From an uncultured Vibrio sp. (GTDB lineage Bacteria > Pseudomonadota > Gammaproteobacteria > Enterobacterales > Vibrionaceae), in NCBI GenBank assembly GCA_947504195.1, contig CANNGN010000001.1, positions 558,001 to 622,000 on the forward strand: 64,000 nucleotides of DNA, written 5' to 3'. The translations under genes and the position numbers were made by a program. The notes under the pieces were generated by a model. The model had not been told where the DNA came from. It ran no database searches and saw only the letters and a program-made list of their open reading frames with translations. Below, piece after piece: positions 53,365 to 62,190 of the stretch. Each line of letters starts with the position of its first letter. The stretch's first letter is position 1.

Positions 53365-54192
53365 TTACTTGGAGTCAGATGCACTTGGGCTTAAAGTGGC
53401 GTGACTGGAGATACTTGGAGCGGTCACGCGATCCGTAATAATGTGTCTATGTCGTTCTATATATTCCATGTCGGCGTGATACGATAAATGATGGCCATCT
53501 TTAAGATTAGCGATAAACGTCTCATTTCCGTTGTTAGCTTCAGTTTGCATAAAGTTAGTAAGTGTTTCTATTCGGGTGACCATCGTATCCACAAGTTGCA
53601 CGCGTGCGACGCCCGATAAACCGTATGCATCGCAAAACTGTTTCGCACGATTGGACTGTTGAACAATATCTCCAAGTCTATCGTCGGGATTGGTTTTAAA
53701 TGGGGCCCAGGAATATATCGCATAAGCAATGTCCCAAATTCTCGGTGCGGGGTGTGCGGTATCAAAATCGAAGACCCCCACGACTCTTTTGTCCTTGATT
53801 GCCACATTGTAGGGAGCAAAATCACCATGGCAAATCACTTCTTGGGGCTCTCTTGCCGGTAGCATCCAATTAAAATGCTCATCACGCGTTGTTTCGACAA
53901 AACCCACAGTTACATCATGATACTGACGAAGTAACCTCGCAGCACTTTGTAACGCTTCATCAGAGGAAAACGCATCATTTAATGGATAGTTGCAAACTTC
54001 CCCAGTGACAAACGAGAGGATTTCATTTTTACGTTCATCGAAACCAAACGAAATAGGAGCCGCATTAAAATTATGAGACCTTAAATAATCAAGTAAAGCA
54101 TGAACCGTCTGAGACCAACTTCCACTAGGGCGAATCACCATATCATCGGAAAAAAATACTTGCCCTACTCTGCCGCCAGTTAATTCTTCCAT
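53365..54192 (-). CDS. APH-family phosphotransferase
   Basis: A 275-aa protein of the aminoglycoside phosphotransferase/choline kinase fold. The catalytic loop is ICHGDFAPYNVAI (Asp and Asn of the HxDxxxxN motif, about 135-146), and the metal-binding segment is GVFDFDTAHPAPRIWDIAY. An AAAAAAGGATC ribosome binding site precedes the ATG. The substrate could be an aminoglycoside, another hydroxylated metabolite or a sugar; the sequence does not decide, and resistance should not be assumed. The gene begins right at the broken end of a GFA-type gene and is followed by a GNAT gene. Confidence 0.85.
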   Translation of the reverse strand: MEELTGGRVGQVFFSDDMVIRPSGSWSQTVHALLDYLRSHNFNAAPISFGFDERKNEILSFVTGEVCNYPLNDAFSSDEALQSAARLLRQYHDVTVGFVETTRDEHFNWMLPAREPQEVICHGDFAPYNVAIKDKRVVGVFDFDTAHPAPRIWDIAYAIYSWAPFKTNPDDRLGDIVQQSNRAKQFCDAYGLSGVARVQLVDTMVTRIETLTNFMQTEANNGNETFIANLKDGHHLSYHADMEYIERHRHIITDRVTAPSISSHATLSPSASDSK

Positions 54193-54310
54193 AGTGATCC
54201 TTTTTTATGCATATTGAACAATTGCAACGCAGCCCTTTAGTTAATTCATCACCATCAAACCTAAACGTTACCGCGCCACAGTGACAACTTCCCGTATACT
54301 TCATATTCAT
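54143..54310 (-). pseudogene. Truncated GFA-family gene (5' fragment)
   Basis: A short frame with GAGAGAGA just before its ATG encodes MNMKYTGSCHCGAVTFRF and then LRCNCSICIKK. These are the N-terminal zinc-binding CxC and CxxC motifs of the GFA (glutathione-dependent formaldehyde-activating enzyme-like) family. Similarity stops at about 54202; the frame then reads out of phase through the APH ribosome binding site and start and ends at 54143. Normal GFA proteins are about 110-150 aa, so two thirds are missing. It is likely non-functional. Confidence 0.75.
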
Positions 54311-54341
54311 TCTCTCTCTATATAAATTAAGTTCAATATTT

Positions 54342-55061
54342 TTAAAACGTAGCGACTAGGTCAACGGCTTCTGATAAGTGTTGAATGCTATATGGATATT
54401 CAGAATGATCTGTGATGGTATGAAAACCAAGCAACAAAATTGCGTTCATCCCTGCTGACAACGCTCCTTGATAATCATTAACTGGATGATCACCGATGAA
54501 AACACATTCTTGAGGTCTAAAACCTTGCTTTGATATCGTTTGAATGAAAATATCGCGGTGCGGTTTCTTTAAACCAAACGCCTCGGAACTGACCATTTGT
54601 TGAACTAGAGGAGCAAATGAAGTCGCTGCTAAATGCCCTGCTCTTGATGCTTGCGCACCATTTGAAATGATTCCAATAAAATAACCTTTTTCATCAAGGT
54701 GCAGTAAAAGTTCTTTAGCACCAGGCATTTCTACAGCGCATTGTGGAAAGGTCAATTGCCAAAACTGAGTTAGTTCCTCGGCAGTAGGTTGTATGATCCA
54801 ATTCAAGCTTGCTGCAAGTTCAATTCCGATAAGGTCTGATATCCTCGGCAACTTCGCCTCTTTATGCCAATCTTTGGGTAGTTCAGTTGGTAAATACCCG
54901 CCATTATCAGTCACCTTTATTAAAGACGATATCTGGGATACATCCGTTGTCTCAAGTTGGCAACCATAACGCTTAATAAACGCGAGCGAAAACTTCTCAA
55001 TGCTTTTAGCGCGATGTACTAAAGTATTATCTAAATCAAAATAAACCGCTTTAATTGACAT
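54342..55061 (-). CDS. HAD-superfamily hydrolase (YjjG/REG-2-like phosphatase)
   Basis: The start at 55061 gives 239 aa opening MSIKAVYFDLDNTLV, HAD motif I (DxD, here D9 and D11). Motif II is GIISNGAQ, motif III is the Lys in FGLKKPHRDIF, and motif IV is ECVFIGDHPVNDYQGA. A helical cap lies between about 20 and 95. Such enzymes hydrolyse nucleotides or sugar phosphates; the substrate is unknown. It is upstream of, and on the same strand as, the GFA fragment but 31 bp away from it. Confidence 0.86.
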   Translation of the reverse strand: MSIKAVYFDLDNTLVHRAKSIEKFSLAFIKRYGCQLETTDVSQISSLIKVTDNGGYLPTELPKDWHKEAKLPRISDLIGIELAASLNWIIQPTAEELTQFWQLTFPQCAVEMPGAKELLLHLDEKGYFIGIISNGAQASRAGHLAATSFAPLVQQMVSSEAFGLKKPHRDIFIQTISKQGFRPQECVFIGDHPVNDYQGALSAGMNAILLLGFHTITDHSEYPYSIQHLSEAVDLVATF

Positions 55062-55230
55062 AACGCCAATACCTTCTGAACGCATTAATATTTAAAAAAG
55101 CCAGTATCTAAGCTAACACAATTATTTTAACGTTATTTACATTCAATTGATCTATTGTTGCATAAGAAATGTTGTATTGAATTACTATGAGTCGAACGGC
55201 ATTAACTCAGCGCGTTAGAATTCAAAATGG

Positions 55231-56442
55231 ATGGTAAGTAGATTTATGAAAAGAATGGTTTCCTTAATCACGTTCATGTGTGTGTTCTCGTCTATGCATT
55301 TATACGCATCCGTCGAGATAGGTTTGTATCGCACTTTGTATAAGAATCACGACTTTATACAATTAGAACAACTTCAAAACCAAGCAAATGAACAGTTCAT
55401 CGAAGGTAAAATAGACTCGCACTTATTTAAAACTGCCTTTTATCAAACTTACTACAAACGAGATTTAAAGGAAGATTGGTTAAAGGAAACGATTTCATTA
55501 TTAGAAGCTTCGGGATCAAACTCAGCGTATCGGCTGCTTAACTTAGGTATTTACTACGCCGATCTCGCTAGTCAAGCTCGTGGTAATAAATGGATAAGTT
55601 CAGTCAGTGCGAGTGATCTAAAACAAATGAATGACATGTACAACATTTCAAATCAATATTTGAACTTAGCCTTGGAAAAAGATCCCAGTTTACTTATCGC
55701 TTATCAAGAGTTAATCGGTATCGCTATGAACTACTCTGGAGAAGAGAGTAAACAATTTATCGAGGCTACGTTTCAGCAAGCACTAAAGTACAAAAAAGAT
55801 AATCTCACTCTAGCAGGGCGTGTACTCCGATCACGTACGCCAAGATGGGGTGGAAGTTATGAAATAATGGAGAAAACCATCGATAATTTGAGACCCAACT
55901 TTAGGCTCAATATGACTGACTTTGCACATCTCGATGGTTATATAATCTATGACAAACTATATGTTCCATTAACCGAATATAGCTCTGAAGATGCATTACT
56001 TGCACTGGCGCCTTACAAAGATCACCCTTCATATTTAATTCAAAATTCCTTCGCCGGAATCTACCATTATAATGGTCAATGGGAACAATGTTACCATCAT
56101 GCCAAGTTAGCTGCGAAAGAAGCTCGCTATGATCTAATACAAGCCACACTGGGAAAATGTGCGCTAGAACTAGGCAGATGGGATGAAGCTTTAGAGCCAT
56201 TAGTGAATTACTTAAACGTTGCTGGGCCTAGTGCTTGGACGTTACACAGTTTAGCCGATGTTTATCGCAACCTTGGACATCCCGAAATAGCTTATCCTTT
56301 ATTTAAAGAAGCGATATCGCTCGACTTTGAATATATGTTGTATTCGATGAAACCCCTTCTGCAGATCAAGTCTGAATTCCCAGATAAAACCGATATGAAC
56401 CTCGAAGATGCGTATCATGAAATCGGTTATTCCGGAGACTGA
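55231..56442 (+). CDS. Secreted DUF4034-like protein with helical repeats
   Basis: A 403-aa exported protein with an N-terminal signal (ending MHLYA|SVEIG). The start could also be the ATG at 55246, as neither has a strong ribosome binding site. The body looks like stacked helices of the TPR/SEL1 kind: ALEKDPSLLIAYQELIGIA, CALELGRWDEALEPLVNYL and AWTLHSLADVYRNLGHPEIAYPLFKEAI. RTPRWGGSYEIME (about 207-219) resembles a motif I associate with DUF4034. It is probably a periplasmic protein of unknown role and a single gene. Confidence 0.65.
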   Translation: MVSRFMKRMVSLITFMCVFSSMHLYASVEIGLYRTLYKNHDFIQLEQLQNQANEQFIEGKIDSHLFKTAFYQTYYKRDLKEDWLKETISLLEASGSNSAYRLLNLGIYYADLASQARGNKWISSVSASDLKQMNDMYNISNQYLNLALEKDPSLLIAYQELIGIAMNYSGEESKQFIEATFQQALKYKKDNLTLAGRVLRSRTPRWGGSYEIMEKTIDNLRPNFRLNMTDFAHLDGYIIYDKLYVPLTEYSSEDALLALAPYKDHPSYLIQNSFAGIYHYNGQWEQCYHHAKLAAKEARYDLIQATLGKCALELGRWDEALEPLVNYLNVAGPSAWTLHSLADVYRNLGHPEIAYPLFKEAISLDFEYMLYSMKPLLQIKSEFPDKTDMNLEDAYHEIGYSGD

Positions 56443-56580
56443 TCATTTCAAATATAGCTTCATTTAAGTGACACAATGCAGCTATATAATGCCCATTAAA
56501 CGCTGGTAATTGATGAGCATTAGTACTAGCCTATGTGCTTGTTTTACTTTCAGTATAAATACTTCCATCACAGGTCAATT

Positions 56581-57393
56581 ATGTACAAGATCATCGCGTT
56601 AGATTTAGACGGGACTTTGCTCAATAATCAACACAAAATTTCTCCTCGCAATAAAGAAGTTATCGCATTAGCTAAAGCTCAAGGTATTAAAATCGTATTA
56701 GCGTCCGGACGTCCTCGTATTGGTATGCAAGCATTTCTAGACGAACTTAACATTCGCGACGATGATGACTATGTCTGTCACTTCAATGGTGCAGTAGTTG
56801 AAAAAGTAGGTAATGGTGAAATCATAAGCGAGAAGATTATTGATGGCAAAGCGGCAAAGAAAGTGGCTCGCCTAGGTAAACAGCTAGGTGTGAATGTTCA
56901 TGCTCACAGCCAAGTGTTGGGGCTAATTACACCGAAGATTAGTCGCTACACCGAACTCGAAGCTGAGCTTGTCGGATGTGACATTAACGTTGTAGATTTC
57001 GAAACGCTCGAAGACGATCATCTTATCACCAAAGTCATGCTGATCGATGAAAAAGACCAATTAGATGCCGCTATCAAACAAGTACCGCAAGAACTTTATG
57101 ATGAATTTATGGTTGTTCAAAGTGCACCGTGGTTTTTAGAGTTTCTAAATCCTCAATGCAATAAAGGCGTTGGCATTGAAATGATTGCCAATCATCTTGG
57201 TGTAACTTCTGAAGAGGTAATATGTATGGGTGATGCGGGAAACGATCATCATATGCTTCAATTCGCCGGTCTTGGCGTAGCAATGGCCAACGGCACCGAT
57301 GAAACCAAAGCATTGGCGGATTATGTGACTCTTTCAAATATAGAAGATGGTGTTGCACACGCCATTGAAAAGTTCGCTTTAACCAATATTTAA
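56581..57393 (+). CDS. yidA: YidA-type HAD sugar phosphatase
   Basis: The ATG at 56581 (AGG 7 bp upstream) gives 270 aa, the same length as E. coli YidA, and the protein opens MYKIIALDLDGTLLNN (HAD motif I). Other matching segments are VLASGRPRIGMQAFLDEL, FMVVQSAPWFLEFLNP, CNKGVGIEMIANHLG, MGDAGNDHHML (motif IV) and the ending SNIEDGVAHAIEKF. It is a Cof-type C2-capped phosphatase acting on sugar phosphates in the cytoplasm. It is a single gene. Confidence 0.88.
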   Translation: MYKIIALDLDGTLLNNQHKISPRNKEVIALAKAQGIKIVLASGRPRIGMQAFLDELNIRDDDDYVCHFNGAVVEKVGNGEIISEKIIDGKAAKKVARLGKQLGVNVHAHSQVLGLITPKISRYTELEAELVGCDINVVDFETLEDDHLITKVMLIDEKDQLDAAIKQVPQELYDEFMVVQSAPWFLEFLNPQCNKGVGIEMIANHLGVTSEEVICMGDAGNDHHMLQFAGLGVAMANGTDETKALADYVTLSNIEDGVAHAIEKFALTNI

Positions 57394-57468
57394 TATCTCA
57401 TACTCATTTACTAACCACGCTTTAACGGGCAGAGAAAGAAATACGGATTAGAGTTATCAACAATTGCT

Positions 57469-57945
57469 TTAGTCCAATATCTTCCTCAAACAGTGAATAT
57501 GCGCTTGATAACCAAGTGAGCGGTACAATTTTATCGCGACTTGGTTAAAGTCCCACACTTCAACCATTACTTGTTTTACCCCGTAGTCTTCAAATTCTTG
57601 CGCGCAGCGTGTTAATAAATCAGAACCAATCCCATGATTTCGTGACTCTGGATACACGTAGAGTTCATCAATACTGCCCATCATTACAGGTTGACTAATT
57701 GAAGACTCAAATTCACCAAAGTGCCCGGTAGCAAAACCCACAACACCTTGCTCAAAAACGGAAACAAAGACAAAGGCATCGGGCGCATCTATATATTGTT
57801 TAATGTCTTTTTCCGCCATGACTTGATTTGCGGATTTGAAATGATCGGGCTCAGCTTGATGATGTTCGTTGTGTAGTTCAAACATCAGCTTATGGAGACT
57901 AGATAAATCATCTGCGGTTGCATGGCGTATCATATACGTATTCAT
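57469..57945 (-). CDS. GNAT-family N-acetyltransferase
   Basis: A 158-aa protein with GNAT motifs: IDELYVYPESRNHGIGSDLLTRCAQ (acetyl-CoA loop, R/QxxGxG) and the C-terminal VEVWDFNQVAIKLYRSLGY. The N-terminus (MIRHATADDLSSL) is typical. The acceptor is unknown. It is a single gene convergent with the YidA-type gene. Confidence 0.87.
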   Translation of the reverse strand: MNTYMIRHATADDLSSLHKLMFELHNEHHQAEPDHFKSANQVMAEKDIKQYIDAPDAFVFVSVFEQGVVGFATGHFGEFESSISQPVMMGSIDELYVYPESRNHGIGSDLLTRCAQEFEDYGVKQVMVEVWDFNQVAIKLYRSLGYQAHIHCLRKILD

Positions 57946-58085
57946 ACTTTAACTTATTGAGGGTGTTATTAAAGTGTATGTAGATATAGATAAAATGCCA
58001 CTCAATCCCGTAAAGTTTATCGCTATTTGAATATCATAATTCAATCTACTGGTTAAAGCCTAGTAATGTAGCTTTTATAAAATAC

Positions 58086-58655
58086 TTACCAAACGATCTG
58101 TTTGTGGCATTCTCTTATTGAAATAAGTGACAAGCCATCGAATTCTAACTCAATAAATAACGGCATTTTCTTAACAATAGACTGAAAATACTCAAAGTTA
58201 TAGTCAGCATCGTAGTGATTCAGAATGGTGCACAATGCGGTACCGTGTGTTCCAATAACGATATTTTTATTCTGATTGCACTCCAAGATCTTATTTACTT
58301 GATTGATATTCCGTCGCTGCACTTCATTTAACGATTCGCCATTCTCAACCTTATAATCAAAATCATGCCATTGCTTTTGTGCGTATTCATCAAAATCGTC
58401 AACCCACGTCCCTATTTTTCGTTCTCTTAAATCGGAGCAAGTAATTATATGTTTACTACATTGGTCAGCTAAGTATTGAATAGTATTCATCGAGCGAATA
58501 TATGGACTGCAGTAGAAGTGATCTATGTGAGTATCTATGAATAATTCTGGAATTTTTTTGGCAGCCGCTATTCCAGACTCTGTTAAAGGTCTTGTTAAAT
58601 CATCTTTTACCGATGAGTCTGATTGCGCATGCCTTACAAAAATTAATTTTGTCAT
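58086..58655 (-). CDS. Histidine phosphatase-family protein
   Basis: The start at 58655 (AAGG upstream) gives 189 aa opening MTKLIFVRHAQSDSS with the RHA catalytic motif (His about 9). A second conserved His is in IGTHGTALCTIL (about 144), with Arg in YCSPYIRSMNT. These features define the phosphoglycerate mutase-like phosphatases. The substrate is unknown. It lies downstream of a GAPDH gene on the same strand behind a structured spacer. Confidence 0.86.
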   Translation of the reverse strand: MTKLIFVRHAQSDSSVKDDLTRPLTESGIAAAKKIPELFIDTHIDHFYCSPYIRSMNTIQYLADQCSKHIITCSDLRERKIGTWVDDFDEYAQKQWHDFDYKVENGESLNEVQRRNINQVNKILECNQNKNIVIGTHGTALCTILNHYDADYNFEYFQSIVKKMPLFIELEFDGLSLISIRECHKQIVW

Positions 58656-58750
58656 CGTCTGACCTTGTTTGTGTGACGTTTCCGGCACCCAAATGTATGT
58701 AACCGTATATTCAATAGTTTACTATAAACTGAATATGCGCGTTCTAGAAA

Positions 58751-58826
58751 CAATTGTTCTCATTTAGGCTTGATAATACCCATAACCAAGGATTCAGCTA
58801 TGGGTATTAAGAATAAGGAACAATTG
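58751..58826. repeat. Nested inverted repeats downstream of the GAPDH gene
   Basis: An outer pair, CAATTGTTC (58751-58759) with GAACAATTG (58818-58826), encloses an inner pair, AATACCCATA (58775-58784) with TATGGGTATT (58799-58808). Both are perfect. The structure starts 17 bp after the GAPDH stop codon. There is no clear U tract, so it may be an RNA-stability or processing element rather than a simple terminator. Confidence 0.6.
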
Positions 58827-58842
58827 AGATAGTTCGAGATAA

Positions 58843-60282
58843 CTAGTTCACAGGATACGTTTTGTAACGCACGTCCATCATTTGCTCCATACACTGAACT
58901 ACCTGACAGCTATAGCCAAATTCATTGTCATACCAGATATAGAGAACACATCGATTATCTTGAGCTATCGTTGCAACACCATCGACCACACCGGCATAAC
59001 GAGACCCCACGAGGTCGCTTGAAACAACCTCAGTTGAATCTGTGTAGTCAATTTGTGCCGATAAAGGCGAATTTAGTGCCATTTCACGAAGGTAAGCATT
59101 TAATTCTGCTTTATCGGTGGCCTTTTCAAGATTTAGATTCGCAACTGCCATGGATACATTAGGAGTTGGAACACGGATAGAGTTACCCGTTAACTTACCT
59201 TCAAGAACAGGCAATGCTTTTGCTACTGCCGTTGCCGCCCCCGTTGAGGTAAGAACCATATTAAGCGAAGCACTGCGACCACGTCGGTCACCAGAGTGAA
59301 AATTATCGATTAGATTTTGATCATTTGTAAATGAGTGAATTGTCTCAATGTGACCCGACGTTACACCGTATTTATCATTAACAACCTTAAGCACCGGTGT
59401 AATTGCATTTGTTGTACAACTTGCAGCAGAAATAATCGTATCGTCTGGGTGAATAACACTTTCGTTGACACCAAATACGACATTTTTTATATCGCCTTTT
59501 CCTGGTGCCGTTAGCAGCACTTTTTCTGCGCCCTCACAAGCGACATGTTGGCTCAAACCTTCTGTGTCACGCCATACACCCGTATTATCGACGACCAGCG
59601 CGTTATTGATACCATATTGAGCATAATTGACGTCTTGCGGCTTATTAGCGTAAATAATCTGAATATAATTACCATTAACAATGATCGCTTTATTTTCTTG
59701 GTCAACGATGATGCTGCCATTAAACTGACCGTGAACAGAATCTCGGCGTAACAAACTAGCGCGCTTTTCCAAGTCTCCATCTTTACCACCACGCACCACA
59801 ATTGCTTTTAGGCGAAGTGGATACCCAGGGCCTGATTTTTCAATAAGTAAACGCGTAAGAAGTCGTCCAATTCGTCCGAAACCATATAAAACGACGTCTT
59901 GAGGCTCAACAACCGTTTCACCATTAAGTGCATCACGTAAAACCGATTGTAGAAAATCGGCAATACCCGCTTCGTCCTGGTGGTCTCGCCAATATTGAAG
60001 AGCCAGCTGACCGACATCGACTTTGCACGACGAAAGATCGTCCATCTCAGTGAGTGCTTTAACAATTGGAGATGTCTGTTCAAGAGAAAGCGGCGTACCA
60101 GTGTAGTGCCGACCAAGACGGTGTGATTTGATGATATCAATGACATAGGCGTTGACCTGCGTCTTACCAAATAAGACAACTTCAACGCCTTTTTGACGAT
60201 AAAGTTGGCGAATCATTGGGGTAATCGTTTCAGCTATGGTTTGGCTATTTTGCCAATTTAATAGGTGTTTTTCTGAATTCAT
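58843..60282 (-). CDS. Glyceraldehyde-3-phosphate dehydrogenase, long form
   Basis: A 479-aa protein: about 125 extra N-terminal residues of helical character, then a full GAPDH. The NAD-binding motif is VVLYGFGRIGRLLTRLL (about 127-143), the catalytic Cys is in SAASCTTNAITPV (about 288) and the His is in ETIHSFTNDQ. It interconverts glyceraldehyde-3-phosphate and 1,3-bisphosphoglycerate. Long-form GAPDHs of this size exist in vibrios and relatives besides the 331-aa glycolytic enzyme; the extension may be regulatory. It is a single gene, with histidine phosphatase genes on either side. Confidence 0.9.
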   Translation of the reverse strand: MNSEKHLLNWQNSQTIAETITPMIRQLYRQKGVEVVLFGKTQVNAYVIDIIKSHRLGRHYTGTPLSLEQTSPIVKALTEMDDLSSCKVDVGQLALQYWRDHQDEAGIADFLQSVLRDALNGETVVEPQDVVLYGFGRIGRLLTRLLIEKSGPGYPLRLKAIVVRGGKDGDLEKRASLLRRDSVHGQFNGSIIVDQENKAIIVNGNYIQIIYANKPQDVNYAQYGINNALVVDNTGVWRDTEGLSQHVACEGAEKVLLTAPGKGDIKNVVFGVNESVIHPDDTIISAASCTTNAITPVLKVVNDKYGVTSGHIETIHSFTNDQNLIDNFHSGDRRGRSASLNMVLTSTGAATAVAKALPVLEGKLTGNSIRVPTPNVSMAVANLNLEKATDKAELNAYLREMALNSPLSAQIDYTDSTEVVSSDLVGSRYAGVVDGVATIAQDNRCVLYIWYDNEFGYSCQVVQCMEQMMDVRYKTYPVN

Positions 60283-60658
60283 TGGTATTGGGCCTTTGGA
60301 TCAGGACGACAACACATGTAGGGTGTGAGTCGAGGTTTTGAGTAAGTGTATCTATGTTATTTTTATGTAATGAGATTGTAAGGGCTAAGGTGTTATTCTG
60401 CTAGGAAAAATAAGTTTCATATTAATCAGGCGTAGTGAAATGATTGGTTGTAAATACGCTCGGAAGTAGTTAGACACATAGGTTCCGTAGGTAGATCATC
60501 TTGACTGGTACTAATTGAAACGAACTTTAGATAAGGCAAGGTGTAAAGTTCGCAATAAAGTCGATGGCTGAGTTTGGGCATTCAGCCATATTAAAGAGGC
60601 CAAGTTTTAGGTGTGATCTATTTTGATATCTTGATGTTAGACATTAAACCAATTTTGC
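60283..60658. other. 376-bp intergenic region without a recognised gene
   Basis: This should include the GAPDH promoter. ATGGCTGA (60564-60571) and TCAGCCAT (60582-60589) form an 8-bp hairpin 70 bp beyond the upstream histidine phosphatase stop, with no strong T tract on either strand. No open frame of convincing quality is present. Confidence 0.5.
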
Positions 60659-61246
60659 TTAAACGCTAATCTTGTGCTCTTTTCCATTTTCCAACACAAC
60701 GATTTCATTATTATTTTGGCTTTTTCTGATGCTTTGCTCTGCATCTAGCTTTAGGTATGTTCCGCGAATCATTTTGCCAATGACCTCATGACTCACCACC
60801 ATCGTAATGGTGTCATCATCATTAACTATTGAATTTAGCCATCTATCGGCTCGTTGAGCGACCATAGAATAACTTTCCCCACCAGAAATCACATAGTTCC
60901 ACTTATCCTTGCTTCGCCTTTGCCATTCTTCTTGGTATTTCCTTTCAATTTCTTCGGGTGTCATTCCTGTCCACTCTCCAAAAGAACATTCCCTTAATAA
61001 AGGGGTTGTTGGGATTTTATCCTGCTCTAATCCCAGTTCATATGAAATAATTTGGGCGGTTTCCATCGCTCTTCCTAACGGACTGGAAACTAGCGTGACT
61101 TTAGATCCACCGACAATATGCCTCAGCTTTTTGGCGACAGTTAATGCTTGAGTTTTGCCTAAGTCTGTTAAGTTAGAATTATGCCAACCTTGAAACTTTT
61201 TCAACTTGTTCCATTCTGTTTGGCCATGTCTTATTAAGACAATCAT
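60659..61246 (-). CDS. Histidine phosphatase / phosphoglycerate mutase-like protein
   Basis: A 195-aa protein opening MIVLIRHGQTEWNKLKKFQGW, the RHG motif with the TEWN extension of cofactor-dependent phosphoglycerate mutase-like and cobalamin phosphatase-like enzymes (His about 7). Other key parts are SSPLGRAMETAQII (Arg), ECSFGEWTGMTPEE (acid/base Glu region) and MVVSHEVIGKMIRG (second His). It acts on a phosphate monoester in the cytoplasm; sequence alone does not give the substrate. It is a single gene. Confidence 0.87.
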   Translation of the reverse strand: MIVLIRHGQTEWNKLKKFQGWHNSNLTDLGKTQALTVAKKLRHIVGGSKVTLVSSPLGRAMETAQIISYELGLEQDKIPTTPLLRECSFGEWTGMTPEEIERKYQEEWQRRSKDKWNYVISGGESYSMVAQRADRWLNSIVNDDDTITMVVSHEVIGKMIRGTYLKLDAEQSIRKSQNNNEIVVLENGKEHKISV

Positions 61247-62190
61247 AGTCGCTCCATCTGATCATTTGATGGCATCATACTATTCTAGTTGTATTATTTC
61301 AGCTACTTTCCTGCCGATGATTAATACGTATAATTTATAAACAAATGATTATCTAACCCTCTCCTACATAAGGGTTTTATTTATTTTTAACCCATAGTAG
61401 TTCTTAGGATATTGTTATTTAAGAGTAACACTTGTTCGCTGAAAATTCGTCCGAGAATATTCAACTGCAGTGTTAAGCAAATGTACTTAGAATATAACTA
61501 TTAAACTCTTCTACATTTATGCGCATCAAGTTGGTGCGATGTTTACCAATTATAGTGCAAGCTTCTTCTACGCATCCCAGTTTAAATATTAGGAACCTCC
61601 TTAATTATTGGTAAATCTATCTACTCATGCATTAACTATATATTGTGGCAAATGGAAAAATATGAGCTGTTATTTTTCATTAAATTAGCATTCATTAATA
61701 AAAGAATTCCGAGATCATTCGAGATTAGAAATTTTACTTAGCAGTTTTTATTTTCAATATTCACCTACACACTTATTTTAAATTTAATTTCAATAAAATC
61801 AAATTGTTAAATATTAACTTACATCAGAAGATTAAAGCCCTTCCGTTTTCTACGCTATATACTTTTTAGTTAATTAATGGGCAATAATCAATAATGAGAC
61901 ATCTACCTTTAATTAGAACTTTACAACTGCGTAACACTAAGGGTAATCTACTTTCACTAGCAAGTTAATTAAGCTGATAAACTTCGATTACACCGTGAAA
62001 TTCACTTTTATTTCATTCAAGAGTCAGAGATTTACGTTAAAATTGACGATTATTTCAGCGAAATACGTTACTTGCTTAAGTTAACTATTAATATTTACCT
62101 TTATTAAAAAAAGAATTAATTAAAACTATCGAGTAATATATTTTATCCACAATGTAACTCGATAACGGAACAGTATATAAGGACATACAT
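61247..62190. other. 944-bp AT-rich gene-free region upstream of the symporter gene
   Basis: No supported gene is found on either strand. On the plus strand AACCCT (61355-61360) and AGGGTT (61371-61376) form a 6-bp stem followed by TTATTTATTTTT, resembling a weak terminator with no plus-strand gene before it. Near the symporter, ATCGAGT (62128-62134) and ACTCGAT (62157-62163) can form a leader stem. No glycine riboswitch core is visible. The length is unusual for this gene-dense window, so an sRNA or long 5' leader is possible. Confidence 0.5.

Noticed and set aside
61893..61967. Short open frame MRHLPLIRTLQLRNTKG ahead of the symporter gene
   Set aside because: It has no convincing ribosome binding site, has no recognisable leader-peptide pattern and lies over 220 bp from the symporter start.
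61800..62190. Possible glycine riboswitch before the alanine/glycine symporter gene
   Set aside because: A tandem glycine riboswitch precedes a related symporter gene in V. cholerae, so I looked for its conserved GGAGAG-type core and downstream purine-rich motifs on the plus strand. None are present.
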